Shown here piece after piece: positions 8,053-15,959 of a stretch of 64,000 nt of DNA. The DNA lies in contig NZ_JALGRO010000002.1 in the NCBI RefSeq assembly GCF_022815645.1, positions 310,001-374,000 of the forward strand. Direction: 5' to 3'. Every line of letters begins with the position of its first letter. The first letter of the stretch is position 1. Both the position numbers and the translations under genes were made by a program. Under the pieces are notes generated by a model. The model was given only the letters and a program-made list of their open reading frames with translations, was not told the DNA's origin and did not search any database. The stretch comes from Curtobacterium sp. VKM Ac-2922. Lineage in GTDB: Bacteria; Actinomycetota; Actinomycetes; Actinomycetales; Microbacteriaceae.

Positions 8053-8688
8053 GTGTCACTGGACTTCACCGCGATCGACTTCGAGACCGCCAACAGCTCG
8101 CCGGCAAGCGCCTGCTCCGTCGGCCTGGTCAAGGTCCGGTCGGGCAAGGTCGTCGAGCGGGCGTCGTGGTTCATCCGACCGCCGTTCGGGCACGACGCGT
8201 TCCTGGAGTGGAACACCCGCATCCACGGCATCGTGGCCGAGGACGTGGTCCGCGCCAAGACGTGGGAGCAGCAGTACCCGGACATCGTCGCCTTCGCCGC
8301 CGGTGACGTCCTGGTCGCACACAACGCCCGCTTCGACATGGGCGTGATCGCGGGCGGCTGCTCGGCGACGGGCATCGAGCTCGGCGAACACCACTCCCTG
8401 TGCTCGCTGCAGGTGGCGCGCAAGACCTACACGCTCGACTCGTACCGGCTGCCGGTCGCCGCGATGGCCGCCGGGTTCGAGGACTTCCAGCACCACGACG
8501 CCGCCGCCGACGCCGAGGCCTGCGCCGCGATCGTCGTGCACGCAGCGGGCCGGCACGATGCCGACACGGTCGAGGCGCTCGGTGCGGCCACCCGCGTCTC
8601 GATCGACCCGGTGCGCGTCCGCGCCGACAAGCCCCGGCCGGCAAACCAGCCCCGGCTGTCCAACCGTCCGATGATCTTCGCGGACTGA
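8053..8688 (+). CDS. DEDDh-type 3'-5' exonuclease
   Basis: A 211-residue DnaQ-like exonuclease. Exo I is AIDFETAN (about residue 6), Exo II is VAHNARFDMGVI (about 95), and Exo III is HHDAAADAEACA (about 150) with the His of the DEDDh subtype. The C-terminus (PRPANQPRLSNRP) is a short disordered extension. I chose GTG 8053 because the catalytic domain starts immediately; an earlier in-frame start would add 15 unsupported residues. Such stand-alone proteins trim DNA or RNA 3' ends; the true substrate is not shown by sequence. Confidence 0.9.
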   Translation: MSLDFTAIDFETANSSPASACSVGLVKVRSGKVVERASWFIRPPFGHDAFLEWNTRIHGIVAEDVVRAKTWEQQYPDIVAFAAGDVLVAHNARFDMGVIAGGCSATGIELGEHHSLCSLQVARKTYTLDSYRLPVAAMAAGFEDFQHHDAAADAEACAAIVVHAAGRHDADTVEALGAATRVSIDPVRVRADKPRPANQPRLSNRPMIFAD

Positions 8689-8731
8689 CGCTGCCGTCGG
8701 ACTGACCCTGCCGTCCGGCTCGGTCCGGCAG

Positions 8732-8737
8732 TACCCT
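8732..8737 (+). promoter_or_regulatory. -10 box, leaderless arrangement
   Basis: TACCCT, 6 nt before ATG 8744; no Shine-Dalgarno sequence is visible. Confidence 0.45.
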
Positions 8738-8743
8738 CAGCGC

Positions 8744-9202
8744 ATGGCCGAGACCAGCACGATCGCCCGCGAGACCGTCATCGCCGCACGCCCGGCGGAC
8801 ATCGCGCCGTACCTGGCGGACTTCCACCGCTGGGTCGAGTGGTCGCCGTGGGAGGGCCAGGACCCCGCGCTGCAGCGCACCTACAGCGGCACCCCCGGCG
8901 CGGTCGGGTCGTCGTACGCGTGGAAGGGCAACCGGAAGGCCGGCGCCGGCACGATGGAGCTCACGCGGACCACACCGACCGAGGTCGACGTCGACCTGCA
9001 GTTCACGGCGCCGTTCCGTTCGACCAGCCTGGCCGCGTTCCGGCTGCACGAGGTCGACGGCGGCACCCGGGTGGTGTGGTCGATGACGACGCCACAGAAC
9101 CTGATGTCGCGCGTCATGGGGGTCTTCATCAGCATGGACAAGCTGCTCGGGGGCGACTTCGACAAGGGCCTCGCGAAGCTCAAGGCGGCCGTCGAGCACT
9201 GA
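8744..9202 (+). CDS. SRPBCC (polyketide cyclase/START-like) family protein
   Basis: 152 residues in the helix-grip fold pattern. An N-terminal strand (ARETVIAARPADIAPYLADFHRWVEWSPWEGQDP, about 5-40) ends in the WSPW motif common to this family. It is followed by alternating strands and a C-terminal long helix (ISMDKLLGGDFDKGLAKLKAAVE). These proteins bind small hydrophobic ligands; no specific ligand can be inferred. Probably leaderless. Confidence 0.88.
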   Translation: MAETSTIARETVIAARPADIAPYLADFHRWVEWSPWEGQDPALQRTYSGTPGAVGSSYAWKGNRKAGAGTMELTRTTPTEVDVDLQFTAPFRSTSLAAFRLHEVDGGTRVVWSMTTPQNLMSRVMGVFISMDKLLGGDFDKGLAKLKAAVEH

Positions 9203-9239
9203 CGGGGTGGGGTCCCCGGCTGCGCGGATCCCCGGTGGT

Positions 9240-9253
9240 ATTGTCACGACAAT
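9240..9253. promoter_or_regulatory. Operator-like dyad before the GntR gene
   Basis: ATTGTC-AC-GACAAT is a perfect inverted repeat that overlaps a possible -10 box TATTGT (9239-9244). Related TGTC/GACA dyads lie at 10561-10576 and 22342-22354, consistent with autoregulation. Confidence 0.6.
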
Positions 9254-9345
9254 GTGCGTGGCGCCGTCGCCGTGCACGTTCGTCCGCACGCACTCCGTCC
9301 GCACGAAGCACTCCGTCTGCGACACGCACTTCCCGAAGGACCGCG

Positions 9346-10104
9346 ATGCCCAACGAAGGCCAGCTGCCGTCCGACCTGTTCATGGACCTGGACCGGTCGG
9401 GTCCGATGCCCCTGTACCACCAGGTGGCCTCACGCATCGAGGAGTCGATCCGCTCCGGTGCGATGCCCCCGGGGGCTCGGCTCGAGAACGAGATCGCGCT
9501 CGGTGAGCGCCTGGGGCTGTCCCGCCCGACGATCCGCCGCGCGATCCAGGACCTGGTGGACAAGGGGCTGCTGGTCCGGCGCCGCGGCATCGGCACGCAG
9601 GTCGTGCACGGCCCGGTGACGCGCAAGGTCGAGCTCACGAGCCTGTACGACGACCTGGCCCAGGGCGCCCAGAAGCCGGCGACGACCCTGCTGGCACGCG
9701 ACGACGTCCCCGCCCCCGAGGCCGTCGCCGTCGCACTCGGTGTCGAGCCCGGCACGACCGTCGCGCACATCCGCCGCGTGCGGTTCGCCGAGGACGTGCC
9801 GATGGCGATCCTCGAGAACTACCTGCCGCCGGAGTTCCTCGAGATCACCGGCGAGGACCTGCAGTCGCACGGGCTGTACCAGCTGCTGCGCGGCCGCGGC
9901 GTCACGATGCGTGTCGCCAAGCAGCGGATCGGTGCCCGCGCGGTGACGAACGAGGAGGCAGGCCTGCTCGAGATCGAGGACGGCGACCCCGTCCTGACCA
10001 TGAGCCGGACGGCGTACGACGCATCCGGCCGGGCGGTCGAGTACGGCGTGCACTGCTACCGGCCCGACCGCTACTCGTTCGAGGTCACGCTCGTCGACAA
10101 GTGA
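9346..10104 (+). CDS. GntR-family transcriptional regulator (IolR-like)
   Basis: 252 residues. The winged helix of the GntR family occupies about residues 20-85 (PLYHQVASRIEESIRSGAMP, then LGLSRPTIRRAIQDLVDKGLL and RRRGIGTQV). A UTRA/HutC-type effector domain follows (about 105-245, including VAHIRRVRFAEDVPMAILENYLP and GVHCYRPDRYSFEVTL). GAAGGA precedes ATG 9346. It stands convergent to the inositol locus. Dyads with the same half sites front this gene, the tautomerase and iolC, so it is probably the repressor of inositol catabolism; the ligand would be a pathway intermediate (inference). Its UTRA subclass resembles sugar-sensing regulators. Confidence 0.9.
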   Translation: MPNEGQLPSDLFMDLDRSGPMPLYHQVASRIEESIRSGAMPPGARLENEIALGERLGLSRPTIRRAIQDLVDKGLLVRRRGIGTQVVHGPVTRKVELTSLYDDLAQGAQKPATTLLARDDVPAPEAVAVALGVEPGTTVAHIRRVRFAEDVPMAILENYLPPEFLEITGEDLQSHGLYQLLRGRGVTMRVAKQRIGARAVTNEEAGLLEIEDGDPVLTMSRTAYDASGRAVEYGVHCYRPDRYSFEVTLVDK

Positions 10105-10131
10105 GCCGGCTGCGGCGCGCTGGGGCCGACG

Positions 10132-10539
10132 TCACGCCGAGGCGGGGACCCCGAGCTCGCCGGTGACGTACTGCGCGCGGCCGAAGCCGAACGACCAGTC
10201 CTGGGGACCGTTCTCGACGTAGCCGATGAACACGTCCTCGGACGCGACCCCGACCGCGGCCAGACGGTCGTGGATCGCCCGGTACAGCTCCTGCTTGGCG
10301 TCGTCGCTCCGCCCGCGCTGCGTGAAGACCTGGATCATGACGACGCCCTCGGTGCGCTCGAAGCCGAGTCCGGCGTCCTCGGCGATGATCTGCTGTGCCG
10401 GGTGCTCGGTGATGACCTGGAAGCGGTCGCGCGGCGGGATGCCGTAGACGTCGACGATGGCCGTGTGGATCCCGTCGGCGATGGCAAGCACGGCCTCGGG
10501 GGTGCGGCCGGTGGCCAGGTCGATACGGACGAGCGGCAT
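10132..10539 (-). CDS. Tautomerase superfamily protein (MSAD/4-OT-like)
   Basis: 135 residues beginning MPLVRIDL, so Pro2 is available as the catalytic base after Met removal, the hallmark of the superfamily. IPPRDRFQVITEH (about residues 35-47) resembles malonate semialdehyde decarboxylase-type members. AGGAGGCACC gives a strong ribosome site at ATG 10539. It has its own promoter region with an operator dyad matching the GntR gene's. Malonate semialdehyde is an inositol-pathway product, so handling of that or a keto-enol intermediate is plausible but unproven. Confidence 0.88.
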   Translation of the reverse strand: MPLVRIDLATGRTPEAVLAIADGIHTAIVDVYGIPPRDRFQVITEHPAQQIIAEDAGLGFERTEGVVMIQVFTQRGRSDDAKQELYRAIHDRLAAVGVASEDVFIGYVENGPQDWSFGFGRAQYVTGELGVPASA

Positions 10540-10560
10540 GGTGCCTCCTGCGGTTCGGGA

Positions 10561-10576
10561 CTTTGTCCTGACAAAG
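10561..10576. promoter_or_regulatory. Operator-like dyad before the tautomerase gene
   Basis: CTTTGTC-CT-GACAAAG is a perfect 7-nt-arm dyad, 22 nt upstream of ATG 10539. It overlaps a possible minus-strand -10 box TACTTT (complement of 10573-10578). Its core TGTCCTGACA fits the consensus reported for corynebacterial IolR. Confidence 0.65.
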
Positions 10577-10608
10577 TACCACGGCTGGTCTGCGACCCGC
10601 TGACGACA

Positions 10609-10648
10609 GACGGGAGGCGCGGCGCCAGCTGGCACCGCGCCTCCCGTC
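10609..10648. terminator. Terminator of the inositol operon
   Basis: Perfect 14-nt arms GACGGGAGGCGCGG/CCGCGCCTCCCGTC with a 12-nt centre containing CAGCTG, 15 bases past the stop of the last operon gene. The stem belongs to the recurring GGGAGGC family. Confidence 0.8.
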
Positions 10649-10663
10649 CGACACGTCCTGCGA

Positions 10664-11884
10664 CTAGACCACCGGGGTCGGAGCCGCGTAGGTGAGCGGC
10701 CCGTCGACGCGTGCGACGTCGTGCCAGGCGCCGTCGGCGAGCGAGGCCTCGGCCGCCTCGACGATGGACGCAGCCGCCAGGCCGTCGGCGACCGACGGCG
10801 CGAGCTGCTGCCCACGCTGCACGCTCGCGATGAACTGCGCCGCCTCGATCGTCTTCAGGTCGTCGTAGCCCATGGCCGTGCCCGCGCCGGGCTGGAACCG
10901 TGCGAAGTCCCCGTCGCCTGGTGCGACCAGGTGCGTGGTGTACCCGTCGACCTCGGTGCCGTCGAGGAACACCTCGAGTTCGTTGAGACGCTGGAAGTCC
11001 CAGCGCACCGAGCCCCGCGTGCCGTAGACCTCGATCGTGTACTCGGCGTGCGGGCCACGCATCACCCGGCTGGAGTCCATCGTGCCGACCGCGCCGTCCT
11101 CGAAGCGGAACAGCAGGGCGGCGTAGTCCTCGTTCTCGACCGCCTTGCGCTCCCCCGTCGCCGCGGCAGACCGGTCGACGATGCCGGCGCCGGGGAGGGG
11201 CCGGTCGGTGATGAACGTCTCGGCGAGCGCCGTGACGCTCGCGATGCGCCCGACGACGTACTGCGCCAGGTCGAGGCCGTGCGAGAGCAGGTCGCCGAGC
11301 ACCCCGGAGCCCGCGCGCTCCCGCTCGAAGCGCCACGTCAGCGGCGCATCGGGGTCGGACGAGTAGTCGGCGAGCAACGACCCGCGCACGTTCGTGATCC
11401 GCCCGAGACGACCGCTCCGGACGAGTTCACGCGCCCGTTCGATCGCCGGGGCATGCCGGTAGTTGAAGCCGACGCTCGTGATGACGCCCGCGCGCTTGAC
11501 GGCGTCGTGGATGTCGCGGGAGTCGCTGGCGTACCGGCCCATCGGCTTCTCGATCCAGAACGGCTTGCCGGCGGCTGCCGCGGCGACGGCCATCTCGCGG
11601 TGCAGGAAGTTCGGCGAGCAGATCGAGACGACGTCGACCTCGGGGTCGGCGAGCACCTCGTGGTAGTCGGCGACGGCGCGCTCGTACCCCAGGCGGGCGA
11701 GGGCCTGCTGGCGGGCCTCGGGCACGGGGTCGGCGGCCACGACGAGTCGAGGGTGCACACCGAGTTCGGGGAAGTGGTCGGGCAGCGCCCGGTAGGCCCG
11801 CGAGTGCAGACGTCCCATCCAGCCGACGGAGATCAGGCCGACGCCGATCGTGTCTCGCCCGGCTGTGCCGTTCGCCGTGCTCAT
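10664..11884 (-). CDS. Gfo/Idh/MocA family oxidoreductase
   Basis: 406 residues. The N-terminal Rossmann fold starts at GVGLISVGWMGRLHSRAY (about 14-31). The family motif EKPMGRY (about 110) supplies the catalytic-region lysine, with GFNYRHAPAIERARELV following. The C-terminal alpha/beta domain contains LLSHGLDLAQYVVG and the catalytic-type histidine. Last gene of the inositol operon: its ATG overlaps the transaldolase-like stop (ATGA), so translation is coupled. It probably oxidises or reduces a cyclitol or its isomer, for example scyllo- or chiro-inositol, alongside IolG. Exact substrate unknown. Confidence 0.9.
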   Translation of the reverse strand: MSTANGTAGRDTIGVGLISVGWMGRLHSRAYRALPDHFPELGVHPRLVVAADPVPEARQQALARLGYERAVADYHEVLADPEVDVVSICSPNFLHREMAVAAAAAGKPFWIEKPMGRYASDSRDIHDAVKRAGVITSVGFNYRHAPAIERARELVRSGRLGRITNVRGSLLADYSSDPDAPLTWRFERERAGSGVLGDLLSHGLDLAQYVVGRIASVTALAETFITDRPLPGAGIVDRSAAATGERKAVENEDYAALLFRFEDGAVGTMDSSRVMRGPHAEYTIEVYGTRGSVRWDFQRLNELEVFLDGTEVDGYTTHLVAPGDGDFARFQPGAGTAMGYDDLKTIEAAQFIASVQRGQQLAPSVADGLAAASIVEAAEASLADGAWHDVARVDGPLTYAAPTPVV

Positions 11885-13038
11885 GCCGCGGGCACGATGA
11901 TGTCGCGGACCAGGGCATCGAGCTGGGCGTCGGCGTCGAGGAACTGGCGCAGGGTCGTGACCGTCGCGCCGAACCGTTCGAACTCGTCGATCGTCATGCC
12001 GTCGACGTCGTACCCACGGGCGAACTCGGGCGTCGCGGCACGCAGCGCGTCCAGCACCTGCGCGGGGACCTCGTCGTCGATGGCGTCCGGGCGGAACGGG
12101 ACCGCATTGTCGTTGATGTCCTTGGCCCACTGGAACGGCGGGGAGATCACCAGGTCACCACCCTGGAACTCCGACCACTGCAGCGCGTTGCGGAAGGCCG
12201 CGACGAGCACCCGCGAGCGGAACCCGCGCTGCCGGAAGACCCGGTGGGCGTGCTTCACAGCGGCGACGCCGGCCCACTCCAGGTACCCGGGATCGATCAG
12301 CACGTGGTCGCGTTTGACGACGGTCTTCAGCCAGTCGTCCAGGCGACCGGCCATCAGGGTGACGACGTGGCCGAACTCCTGGTCGGGCAGACCGTCGGCA
12401 GCGCGGCGGTCGAGCGCACGCTCGATCGCCTCGCCGACGGCGACGACCTGGGCGACCGTGAACGAGACGGTCGCGTTGATCGAGACGCCTCGGTACGCGG
12501 CCTCTTCGATCGCGGCGATGCCGGTCCTGGTCGCGGGGATCTTCACGATGATGTTCGGTGCCAGGCCGGAGAACCGCACGGCCTGCTCGACCAGGGCGTC
12601 GCGGTCGCGGTGCAGGCGCGGGTCGGTCTGCATCGACAGCCGTCCGTTCCGCCCGCCAGATGCCTGGAACGCCGGCAGCAGCTGCTCGGCGGCAGCGATG
12701 GAGAGCTCTTCGACGGCCTTCCAGCCGATCCAGGACTCCCCCGCGGTCGGGTGGTCTGCTGCGATCTGGCGGATGCGCGGGACCCAGGTGCCGGGGTCCT
12801 GCTTGATGCAGGTGTAGGCGATGACCGGGTTGCACGTGGCCCCGACGGCGCCGTACTCGTGGATGGCGGTGGCGAGCTCGTGCGGGTCGGCGGAGTCGTT
12901 CCACAGCGCCGTGATCGTCTGTTCCGACGCCTGCAGGGTGACGGGACGGGTGTCGGGAGCGTCGTGCGGGCCGGCCCCGTCGTGCGCGCTGGCCCCGTCG
13001 TGCGTGCTGGTCGTCGATGCGGTCGGTGCGGTCGTCAT
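11881..13038 (-). CDS. Transaldolase-family protein of the inositol locus
   Basis: 385 residues, longer than classical transaldolase. Recognisable features are GATCNPVIAY (about 66-75) and the Schiff-base lysine in APNIIVKIPAT (about 160). INATVSFT follows, and then GYLEWAGVAAVKHAHRVFR. The first 35 residues are a low-complexity tail encoded by three short direct repeats (about 12962-13008, protein pattern HDGAxxHDGA), probably disordered. It overlaps both neighbours by ATGA. Its role in inositol breakdown is not established; a sugar-phosphate or keto-acid aldol reaction is likely from the fold. Confidence 0.88.
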   Translation of the reverse strand: MTTAPTASTTSTHDGASAHDGAGPHDAPDTRPVTLQASEQTITALWNDSADPHELATAIHEYGAVGATCNPVIAYTCIKQDPGTWVPRIRQIAADHPTAGESWIGWKAVEELSIAAAEQLLPAFQASGGRNGRLSMQTDPRLHRDRDALVEQAVRFSGLAPNIIVKIPATRTGIAAIEEAAYRGVSINATVSFTVAQVVAVGEAIERALDRRAADGLPDQEFGHVVTLMAGRLDDWLKTVVKRDHVLIDPGYLEWAGVAAVKHAHRVFRQRGFRSRVLVAAFRNALQWSEFQGGDLVISPPFQWAKDINDNAVPFRPDAIDDEVPAQVLDALRAATPEFARGYDVDGMTIDEFERFGATVTTLRQFLDADAQLDALVRDIIVPAA

Positions 13039-13904
13039 CCGTGCAGTCCCTTCGTGATCGTGTCGAGCTGGGCACGCGAGACTCGGTCAGCGTCCTCGTC
13101 CTCGGCGAAGACGCTCGACACCGCGACGGTGTCCTCGCGGGCCGAGAAGCCGACGCGGTCGAGGGCCGCCCAGAAGCGGTCGAAGTCGACGTCGCCCTGC
13201 CCCACCTGCAGGTGCTGGTGCACGCGCACGGCGTTCCCCGGTGGGTTCGTGATGTACCGCAACCCGTGGGAGCGGTGGTGGTCGAAGGCATCGGCCACGT
13301 GGACCAGCTGCAGGGAGTCCCCCGCGGCGTCGATGATCGCGTCCATGTCGCCGCCGTAGTGGAACGTGTGGCAGGCGACGTAGACGAACCCGACGTGGTT
13401 CGAGTTGAGGCCGCGGATCACGCGCAGGGCCTGGAGTCCGTCCTCGACGAAGTCGTCCGGGTGCGGGTCGATGAGCACGCGAAGGTCGGCGTCCTCGATG
13501 ATCGGCAGCAGTTCCTCCATCGCCCAGTAGAACTGCGCCTCGGACTCCTCTGCGCGCTCGGGGCGACCCGAGAACTCCGTGTTGATGGTGTCGACGCCCA
13601 GGCGCTTGGTGATCTCGATGACGCGCTTCCACTGCTTGACGGCGGTCTCGCGGGTCTCGCGGTCGGGGCCGGACCACCGCAGCACCGGCAGCACACTGGC
13701 CAGCTGCACCCCGGCGTCCGTGCACGCTGCGGCGAACGCGTCGACCAGATCGTCGTCGGCCTTGGGGTGTCGGAAGAACGGGATGAAGTCCTGGTGCGGG
13801 GTCAGCTGCAGGTACTCGTACCCCAGGTCGGCCACCTTCTGCGGGAACTCGAGCAGCGACAGGTCGTGGTGGAACGACGTGGGGTCGAGGGCGATCTTCG
13901 GCAC
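13035..13904 (-). CDS. iolH: IolH-type sugar phosphate isomerase/epimerase (AP endonuclease 2 fold)
   Basis: 289 residues, the same length as Bacillus IolH. TIM-barrel features include a starting KIALDPTSFHHDLS, YLQLTPHQDFIPFF, DTINTEFSGRPE with a metal-ligand glutamate (about 113-122), LIDPHPDDFVEDG (about 143) and a run of metal-binding histidines (HVADAFDHHRSHGLRYI, about 215). GTG 13904 is three bases after the iolG stop. The family fold is that of inosose dehydratase and isomerases; the precise step performed by IolH is not settled in the literature I know. Confidence 0.85.
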   Translation of the reverse strand: MPKIALDPTSFHHDLSLLEFPQKVADLGYEYLQLTPHQDFIPFFRHPKADDDLVDAFAAACTDAGVQLASVLPVLRWSGPDRETRETAVKQWKRVIEITKRLGVDTINTEFSGRPERAEESEAQFYWAMEELLPIIEDADLRVLIDPHPDDFVEDGLQALRVIRGLNSNHVGFVYVACHTFHYGGDMDAIIDAAGDSLQLVHVADAFDHHRSHGLRYITNPPGNAVRVHQHLQVGQGDVDFDRFWAALDRVGFSAREDTVAVSSVFAEDEDADRVSRAQLDTITKGLHG

Positions 13905-13907
13905 GGG

Positions 13908-14963
13908 CTACGCCCCCAGCAGCGCCGTGGTGTCGGCAGCGTCGTAGAAGGCCGGCTTCGCCGTGGCGTACGTGACGCGCTCGAGGGCGCCGGACTGCTG
14001 CGCGCGGACCGCGACCTCGGCCACGACCGACGCGGTGTAGCCGTCCCAGGCGCTCGGGCCGTCGATGCCGCCGGTGCGTGCCGCGTCCACCCAGCGCTGC
14101 ACTTCTTCGTCGTAGGCGGCACCGAAGCGCTCGACGAACGACGGTGTGACGCCCTGGCCGGAGACGCCCTGCGACACGAGGTTGAGCGAGGTCTCGCGGC
14201 CGATGTACGCCACGCCCGACTCGAACACGGCGTCGGTGGTGACCTGGTAGCCGAACTGGGCGTTCACGTTGATCTCGACGATCGCCATGGTGCCGGACTC
14301 GGTGGTGAACAGGACGAACTGCGGTTCGGGCAGGTCGGCCGGTGCCAGCGAGTTCTTGCGGGGCTTCTTCACCTCGACGCTCGTGATCGCCTCGCCGGTG
14401 ATGAACGGGATGATGTCGATCTCGTGGATCACCGAGTCGTGGATGAGCATCGACTCGCTGAAGTTCGGCGGGGTCGTCGGGTTACGGTGTGCGTGGTGCA
14501 GCGCGAGCAGGGCCCCGTTCGCCCCGGACTCCCGCAGGGCGCGGAGCTCTTGGTAGCCCTTGTCGAAGCGCCGCATGAACCCGACCTGGATCTTCGGCCG
14601 GTCGGACGACGCCTGCTCGAGCTCGACGATGCGCAGGGAGTCCTCGGCGCTGGTCGTCAGCGGCTTCTCGCACAGCACTGCCAGACCATGCTCGATCGCC
14701 GGCACGAGCACCGGCTCGTGCAGGAAGCCCGGCGTGGCGACGATGACCGCGTCGATCTCGGTGCTGTCGAGGGCGTCCTCGAACGACGCCGCGGTGATCG
14801 CTCCGGGCGCCTTCGCCGCCGCGGCGGTGGCACGGGCGGTGTCCGGGTCGACGATCGCGACGACGTCCGCACCGGCGATGGTCGACGTGATGCGGCGGAT
14901 GTGGTCGCTGCCCATGGCGCCCGCGCCGACGACGGCGACGCGGAGGTTGTCAGTGGTGCTCAT
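13908..14963 (-). CDS. iolG: Inositol 2-dehydrogenase
   Basis: 351 residues, NAD-dependent, oxidising myo-inositol to 2-keto-myo-inositol. Rossmann motif VAVVGAGAMGSDHIRRI is near residue 8 and the dinucleotide-fold aspartate is in AIVDPD. EKPLTTS is near 96, GFMRRFDKGY near 127, and the catalytic Asp-x-x-x-His pattern sits in HDSVIHEIDIIPF near 175. AGGAG lies 6-7 nt before ATG 14963. Position between iolE and iolH matches other actinobacterial inositol operons. Confidence 0.93.
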   Translation of the reverse strand: MSTTDNLRVAVVGAGAMGSDHIRRITSTIAGADVVAIVDPDTARATAAAAKAPGAITAASFEDALDSTEIDAVIVATPGFLHEPVLVPAIEHGLAVLCEKPLTTSAEDSLRIVELEQASSDRPKIQVGFMRRFDKGYQELRALRESGANGALLALHHAHRNPTTPPNFSESMLIHDSVIHEIDIIPFITGEAITSVEVKKPRKNSLAPADLPEPQFVLFTTESGTMAIVEINVNAQFGYQVTTDAVFESGVAYIGRETSLNLVSQGVSGQGVTPSFVERFGAAYDEEVQRWVDAARTGGIDGPSAWDGYTASVVAEVAVRAQQSGALERVTYATAKPAFYDAADTTALLGA

Positions 14964-15000
14964 GCTGTGCTCCTGCAGTGGTGTTGTGGATCGCGGTGCG

Positions 15001-15924
15001 TCAGGACGCGCGGGCGGCCGAGGTCGAGCCGAAGATGTGCTGGAACGTCCGCTCGGCGATGGGGCCGGGGGCGTCGACCGAGCAGCCGTACATGTCCTGT
15101 TCGACGATGCCGAAGACGTCGGGGTTGATCGCAGCGACGGCCTCGATGATCGGAGCGAGTTCCGGGGTGCCGTTCGGCGGCTCGGTCATGATGCCCTGCG
15201 CCACGGCGGTGGCGAACGGCACGTCGTTCTTCAGCACGTCGAACAGCAGGTCGGTGTCGACCTGCTTCAGGTGCAGGTACCCGATCCGCTCGGGGTGCTC
15301 GGCGATGAGCTTGAGGTTGTCGCCGCCGTAGTAGCTGAAGTGCCCCGTGTCCAGGCAGAGGTTCGTGTACCGCGGGTCCGTGACGGACAGGAAGCGCACG
15401 GTCTCCTTGTACGTGCCGACGTGACTGTCGGCGTGCGTGTGGAACTGCTGGTGGACGCCGAACTCCTCGAGCAGGGCCTTGCCGAGCTGGTCGTGCCCCT
15501 TGCCCAGGCGCTGCCACTGGTCGTCGTCGAGCGTGCGGGACTCGAGGACCTCTTCGGTCGCGTCGGAGCGCCACAGGTCGGGGATCGTGACCAGGTGCTC
15601 GGTGCCGAGTGCTGCCGCCAGCCCGGCGACCGCCACGGCCTGGTCCCAGGCACGCTGGAACTGGTCGTCACCCTTGTGGAACCCCGTGAACACCGTGCCG
15701 GCCGACAGCTTCAGCCCACGCGATGCGAGCTCGTCCGACAGCTCGGACGGGTCGGTCGGCAGGTACCCGTACGGCCCGAGCTCGATCCACTCGTACCCGG
15801 CAGCGGCGGCTTCGTCGAGGAAGCGCTGCCACGGCACCTGCTTCGGGTCGTCTGCGAACCAGACGCCCCACGAGTCAGGGGCGGTGCCGATGCGGATCGA
15901 GGCGGCGGTGGCGGTGTCGGTCAT
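15001..15924 (-). CDS. iolE: Inosose dehydratase-type TIM barrel protein
   Basis: 307 residues. The N-terminus IGTAPDSWGVWF (about 12-23) and the motif YEWIELGPYGYLPTD are diagnostic for the IolE group. Metal-site residues appear in HTHADSHVGTY (about 165), CLDTGHFSYYGGD (about 195) and HLKQVD. Family enzymes dehydrate 2-keto-myo-inositol to a cyclohexanetrione. Located between iolD (35-base gap) and iolG (37-base gap). A later ATG is absent, so ATG 15924 is taken, with GGAAG upstream. Confidence 0.9.
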   Translation of the reverse strand: MTDTATAASIRIGTAPDSWGVWFADDPKQVPWQRFLDEAAAAGYEWIELGPYGYLPTDPSELSDELASRGLKLSAGTVFTGFHKGDDQFQRAWDQAVAVAGLAAALGTEHLVTIPDLWRSDATEEVLESRTLDDDQWQRLGKGHDQLGKALLEEFGVHQQFHTHADSHVGTYKETVRFLSVTDPRYTNLCLDTGHFSYYGGDNLKLIAEHPERIGYLHLKQVDTDLLFDVLKNDVPFATAVAQGIMTEPPNGTPELAPIIEAVAAINPDVFGIVEQDMYGCSVDAPGPIAERTFQHIFGSTSAARAS

Positions 15925-15959
15925 GACGGCGTCGTCTTCCTTCTGTGCGGTGGTGTGGG